NCBI GenBank assembly: GCA_948934525.1
Contig: CAQZSK010000015.1
Coordinates: forward strand, 1-7,358
DNA from: an uncultured Clostridia bacterium
GTDB lineage: Bacteria > Bacillota > Clostridia > TANB77 > CAG-508
DNA: 7,358 nt
Direction: 5' to 3'
Part shown: piece by piece, positions 6,901 to 7,358 of the stretch
Position numbering within the stretch: the stretch's first letter is position 1
How the letters are laid out: every line of letters begins with the position of its first letter
Translations under genes and position numbers: made by a program
The notes under the pieces: model-generated
Seen by the model: only the letters and a program-made list of their open reading frames with translations
Database searches by the model: none
Told to the model about the DNA's origin: nothing

Positions 6901-7358
6901 CAAAGTACAATTAAAACCAGAAGTAACACTACCAGGAGGATTAACAATTGTAGACTTTGGTGAGGGAAGAACAGATGCAGGAACAACAACAGGAATCACA
7001 GTGAAATTTGGATATGAAGATCCAAATCAACAATTTAAAAATTATCAAGTACCAGCTAATATTACAGGATTATCATTAACAGTAAATAAAGCAAACCAAG
7101 AGAATGTAACAGTAAGTGTTAATCCAACAGCAATTATAGTAGGAAAAACTGCTAAGATAAGCGGAAATGGAATAGGAGAAGCATCATATGTAAGCAATAA
7201 TACTAATATCGCAACAGTTGATAATAAAGGTATCATAACAGCAATTAAAGAAGGAACAGCAGAAATTACTGTAACTTATGCTGGAGATGAAAACCATAAT
7301 CCGATTACTGTAAAGGCTACAGTAACAGTAGCAGCAAAAGTATTAACAGGAATTGAAG
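878..7358 (+). CDS. Giant secreted FIVAR/Ig-like repeat surface protein, probable adhesin (3' partial)
   Basis: The frame is open from ATG 878 to the window edge with no stop: 2160 codons plus one base. Residues 1 to about 30 form a signal peptide (basic MKPTKKMNK, then a hydrophobic core ending MMPLRIAG; the Arg at 26 is unusual). Next come two Ig-like beta domains (about 35-131 and 141-248), 20 FIVAR-like helical repeats (about 250-1528), two TNW helical repeats (about 1530-1640), five MBG/YDG-like beta repeats (about 1645-2070) and a BIG2-like domain (about 2077-2154). FIVAR and BIG2 modules are known in Gram-positive surface proteins, often beside carbohydrate-active or adhesive domains. 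No catalytic motif is seen, so a long stalk or adhesin on the cell surface is inferred. The protein has no Cys in the visible part. The anchor, expected C-terminally (LPXTG or S-layer-type), is outside the window. It has its own promoter and is separated from the upstream gene by a terminator. Coding is certain, FIVAR assignment fairly sure, exact role unknown. Confidence 0.93.
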   Translation, partial: MKPTKKMNKMWAIIIVILGTLMMPLRIAGNTNQAPTITFGQMGGEVLKDSKVAVTATDPEGDGVERFEYMWDWYILDQVDIYKPRWTTMKSTRTYNVPVPTTAGLHTLRIRALDEHGNSSNWIIVPYYIVDRLSAAPDTTGPVIDKASLPAEKAALELGTKLSIKATDAESGVYYIAYAWKKTGEAVPTASEYTRIFQPINGTITGIPVPTTTGKWTLYTFGGNSTYDNASQLFITGNRYSPDYEIVDTSGLKASIQKVESANYKQENYTTNSWNTYKNALTTAKSVVSSTTRNQTQINNAKTSLESAANGLVNVSALKASIATAGTKVQADYSVASWSTFMTAKTEAEQLIANGNATTAQVAAAKTKLDNAMNALTVDKTALTAAINRAKALTAANYTEGSYSAVTNALNGAESLTKQSEIDARTTQITNAINSLVDISGLKASLEIAGTKVQTDYSKASWDVFTAKKNAAEIVRNNKNATTAQVETAKTELDNAMNELTVDRTALTNILAEAKVELDKGSAHFTKTSYEALMGKMEGVASLTKQSEIDQRVTEIRSAIDALVDISGLRTSLETAGTKVQEEYSTASWEAFITKKEAAQEVLDNVSATKEQVAEAKTALDNAMSNLTVDKTALTDILAEANGKVAENFTETSYAALTQAKEGAEGLTKQNEIDDKVTEIRNAIDALVDISGLKASLETAETKVEEDYSKATWEAFVAKKAAAEAVLENPSATKEQVAEAKTELDNAMTALTTDKTDLEAVIAEAAKKNEADYSKETWTIFVQEKAAAEAVLAKNDATQKEIDDAKAALETAMAGLTTSRAGLENAIKEAEKDEYSEANKDNYTLDSYTAYSEALTVAKAVLADETATQTQINKAKEDLEQAVKSLVSIKELKDSITAATSEEINAADYSTESYQAYVDALAEARRIVSKTDATEKEVNDAKIALDSAFEGLTFDNTALLKLIVEAEKIAGDNYTKGSYKTLSDALNGAKELTKQSEIDARLEAIQDAIDNLVDISALKTAIETANGKQETDYSEATWGPFEAARIAAQGVLENENATQNEVDTVLATLNDTMTALTTDTSVLDKVIQDAEKLNAADYTKITHDALKAKIEAAKLVLENENATQSELNAQVTEIQNAVKALVNISALKTSLNTANEKLEADYSEATWGPFEEARTAAQSVLDNENATQNEVDTALATLTEKMNALDVDKTALNKAIEDAGKLNAADYTAGSYAVLEEKLDGAEDLTKQSDIDARVDEINAAINALVNIKELKEVVAEAARKNESDYSEETWTTFEQAKVKAEAILAKNNATQDEVDAAKTELQTAMDALKADKKALTDIIAEAKALENTKADYTAGSYAKVIEALVGADELANDLDASQEDVNNKVKEIRDAIDGLVDLTDLKAIIAIADKKVVEEQGDYSDKTWEAFLAEKLAAETVRDDANATKEAVAEAITNLSAAMEDLAADKTALVAILQEVQAISAHQNDYTAITFEALMKTLEGINDLTKQSEIDAKVAEIRAAINALEKEKVDTSAVDNFVKSLVSTDYTNWTDFMKLVDDVKSEDLQSVFDSRVSEVIDFPLTAKEVDQTELDQYLATLLPSESYTNWDEFEQLVKDAQSVNDLQSKFDAKLKLVKAFKLEVKIITIDTSKVEFQTEFVYNGTDYEQNGTEQKVQLKTGTKLPEGLTIVDFGKGRTNAGTTQVTVTFGVTDSTKYALSEATRTLDLTIKPAPVEITADDFVTELTYNGQPQKVSLKDTVKLPKGIVITSNTTTRMNIGTTVGATVKFGYQEDYEGIKNYAVPAAVTGLSVTIKPATIEITADDFVTEVPYNGAAQTVQLTEEAKAKLPEEIIITDFGGTRENIGTKTGITVKFGYDKAYTGYKNYTVPAPVSGLSLTIKPAIIEITANDFVTEVLYNGAAQTVQLTEEAKAKLPEGIIITNYGGTRENVGTKTGITVKFGYDSKYTGYKNYAVPAPVSGLSLTIKPAPIPTPISKNDFITSFTYTGDEYKVQLKPEVTLPGGLTIVDFGEGRTDAGTTTGITVKFGYEDPNQQFKNYQVPANITGLSLTVNKANQENVTVSVNPTAIIVGKTAKISGNGIGEASYVSNNTNIATVDNKGIITAIKEGTAEITVTYAGDENHNPITVKATVTVAAKVLTGIE
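980..1621 (+). other. Two N-terminal Ig-like beta domains
   Basis: Domain 1 (about residues 35-131) starts APTITFGQMGG and has VAVTATDPEGDGV, an aromatic EYMWDWY strand, the pattern TYNVPVPTTAGLHTLRIRA, and LDEHGNSSNW, typical of bacterial Ig or cadherin-like folds. Domain 2 (about 141-248) starts GPVIDKASLPA, has LSIKATDAESGVYYIAYAW, and repeats the turn motif ITGIPVPTTTGKWTLYTFG. The shared VPVPTTAG/IPVPTTTG segment suggests that the two are tandem copies of one domain type. At the tip of a long stalk, they are candidates for ligand binding, but this is inference. Confidence 0.6.
1625..5461 (+). repeat. Array of 20 FIVAR-like helical repeats
   Basis: Each repeat has an (N/D)Y(S/T)xx(S/T)(W/Y) motif, a helix, a central NATxxQV-like turn and a second helix ending in LxxAMxAL or IxxAIxALV. 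The anchor aromatic codons are W 1697, W 1889, Y 2084, W 2261, Y 2465, W 2642, Y 2837, W 3014, W 3209, Y 3419, Y 3617, Y 3812, W 3989, H 4184, W 4376, Y 4571, W 4748, Y 4949, W 5150, F 5351. Intervals are 177-210 bp (59-70 residues). Trp-type units have DYSxASW and AKTxLDNAM. Most Tyr-type units have LTKQSEID followed by a VTEIxNAI-like helix and VDISGLKA. This matches what is known of FIVAR (Found In Various ARchitectures) repeats. The role is probably a rigid stalk, perhaps carbohydrate binding. Confidence 0.85.
5462..5803 (+). repeat. Two degenerate TNW helical repeats
   Basis: Two copies of about 57 residues follow the FIVAR array. The first has VDNFVKSL, YTNWTDFMKLVDDVKS, DLQSVFDSRVSEV; the second has LDQYLATLL, YTNWDEFEQLVKDAQS, DLQSKFDAKLKLV. 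The TNW tryptophans are at codons 5525 and 5696, exactly 171 bp apart. They look helical but lack the NAT turn and LDNAM helix of FIVAR units, so they are a separate module joining the helical stalk to the beta repeats. No named family is recognised. Confidence 0.75.
5810..7087 (+). repeat. Five beta-rich MBG/YDG-like repeats
   Basis: Units start at about 5810, 6071, 6323, 6581 and 6839 and are 84-87 residues long. Each has a start like EITADDFVTE, a YNGxxQ(T/K)VQL strand, LPxGxxI, an (F/Y)GxGRTxxGT turn, VTVKFGY, a short variable loop, KNYxVPAxVxGLS and LTIKPA leading into the next unit. YNG near the start and the GT turn recall MBG/YDG-type bacterial stalk domains; the family name is tentative. 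Units 3 and 4 are closest, with 76 of 86 residues the same by my count. Unit 1 lacks the KNYxVPA segment and is the most divergent. Confidence 0.75.
7094..7348 (+). other. BIG2-like bacterial Ig domain
   Basis: Residues about 2077-2154 run VTVSVNPTAIIVGKT, then AKISGNGIG, SNNTNIATVDNKGIITAI, KEGTAEITVTYAGDENH and ITVKATVTVAAK. The VNPTxxxVGKT strand, the (S)NNTNIATVDxKGxITAxxEGTAEITV core and the closing VTV strand match the BIG2 (bacterial Ig-like group 2) pattern. It is followed by KVLTGIE at the window edge, which may start another domain. Confidence 0.82.

Noticed and set aside
6784..7236. Two short minus-strand frames (6784-6999 and 7045-7236)
   Set aside because: They lie antisense to the beta repeats and BIG2 domain, have no ribosome binding site and show no recognisable domain.

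Overview
The window is AT-rich DNA that reads as a low-GC Gram-positive bacterium, probably a host-associated member of the Bacillota (Firmicutes). The reasons are a canonical AGGAGGG ribosome binding site, a sigma-A type promoter, strong preference for A-ending codons (GCA, ACA, GTA, TTA, GAA), and a giant secreted protein built from FIVAR-like, Ig-like and BIG2-like modules. Tryptophan is always TGG and the one visible stop is TAG, which fits the standard code. The sequence does not identify the genus.

Layout, all on the + strand. Bases 1-686 hold the 3' end of a gene whose start is outside the window. Everything visible of it is low-complexity, Gly/Asp/Asn/Glu/Ser-rich sequence: a 21-bp (7-residue) tandem repeat, then five copies of a 123-bp (41-residue) repeat. 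It ends with no cell-wall sorting signal or membrane anchor. Bases 687-877 are intergenic, with a strong intrinsic terminator (perfect 14-bp stem plus T tract), A-tracts, a near-consensus promoter and a strong ribosome binding site. These make the next gene a separate transcription unit. Bases 878-7358 are one uninterrupted reading frame that runs off the right edge after 2160 codons.

The giant protein is organised in order as: signal peptide (residues 1 to about 30); two Ig-like beta domains (about 35-131 and 141-248); an array of 20 FIVAR-like helical repeats (about 250-1528), largely alternating between a Trp type and a Tyr type so that the effective unit is about 124 residues; two short degenerate helical repeats with a TNW motif (about 1530-1640); five beta repeats of 84-87 residues resembling MBG/YDG-type stalk domains (about 1645-2070); and a BIG2-like Ig domain (about 2077-2154) at the window edge. 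No catalytic domain is visible. The architecture is that of a long surface stalk or adhesin, and the C-terminal anchor, if present, lies beyond the window.

I found no RNA gene, mobile element or CRISPR array. No new multi-gene system is evident. The interest is in how the repeats are arranged: two-type alternation, register breaks, a chimeric repeat, sequence-level duplications, and the complete absence of cysteine.
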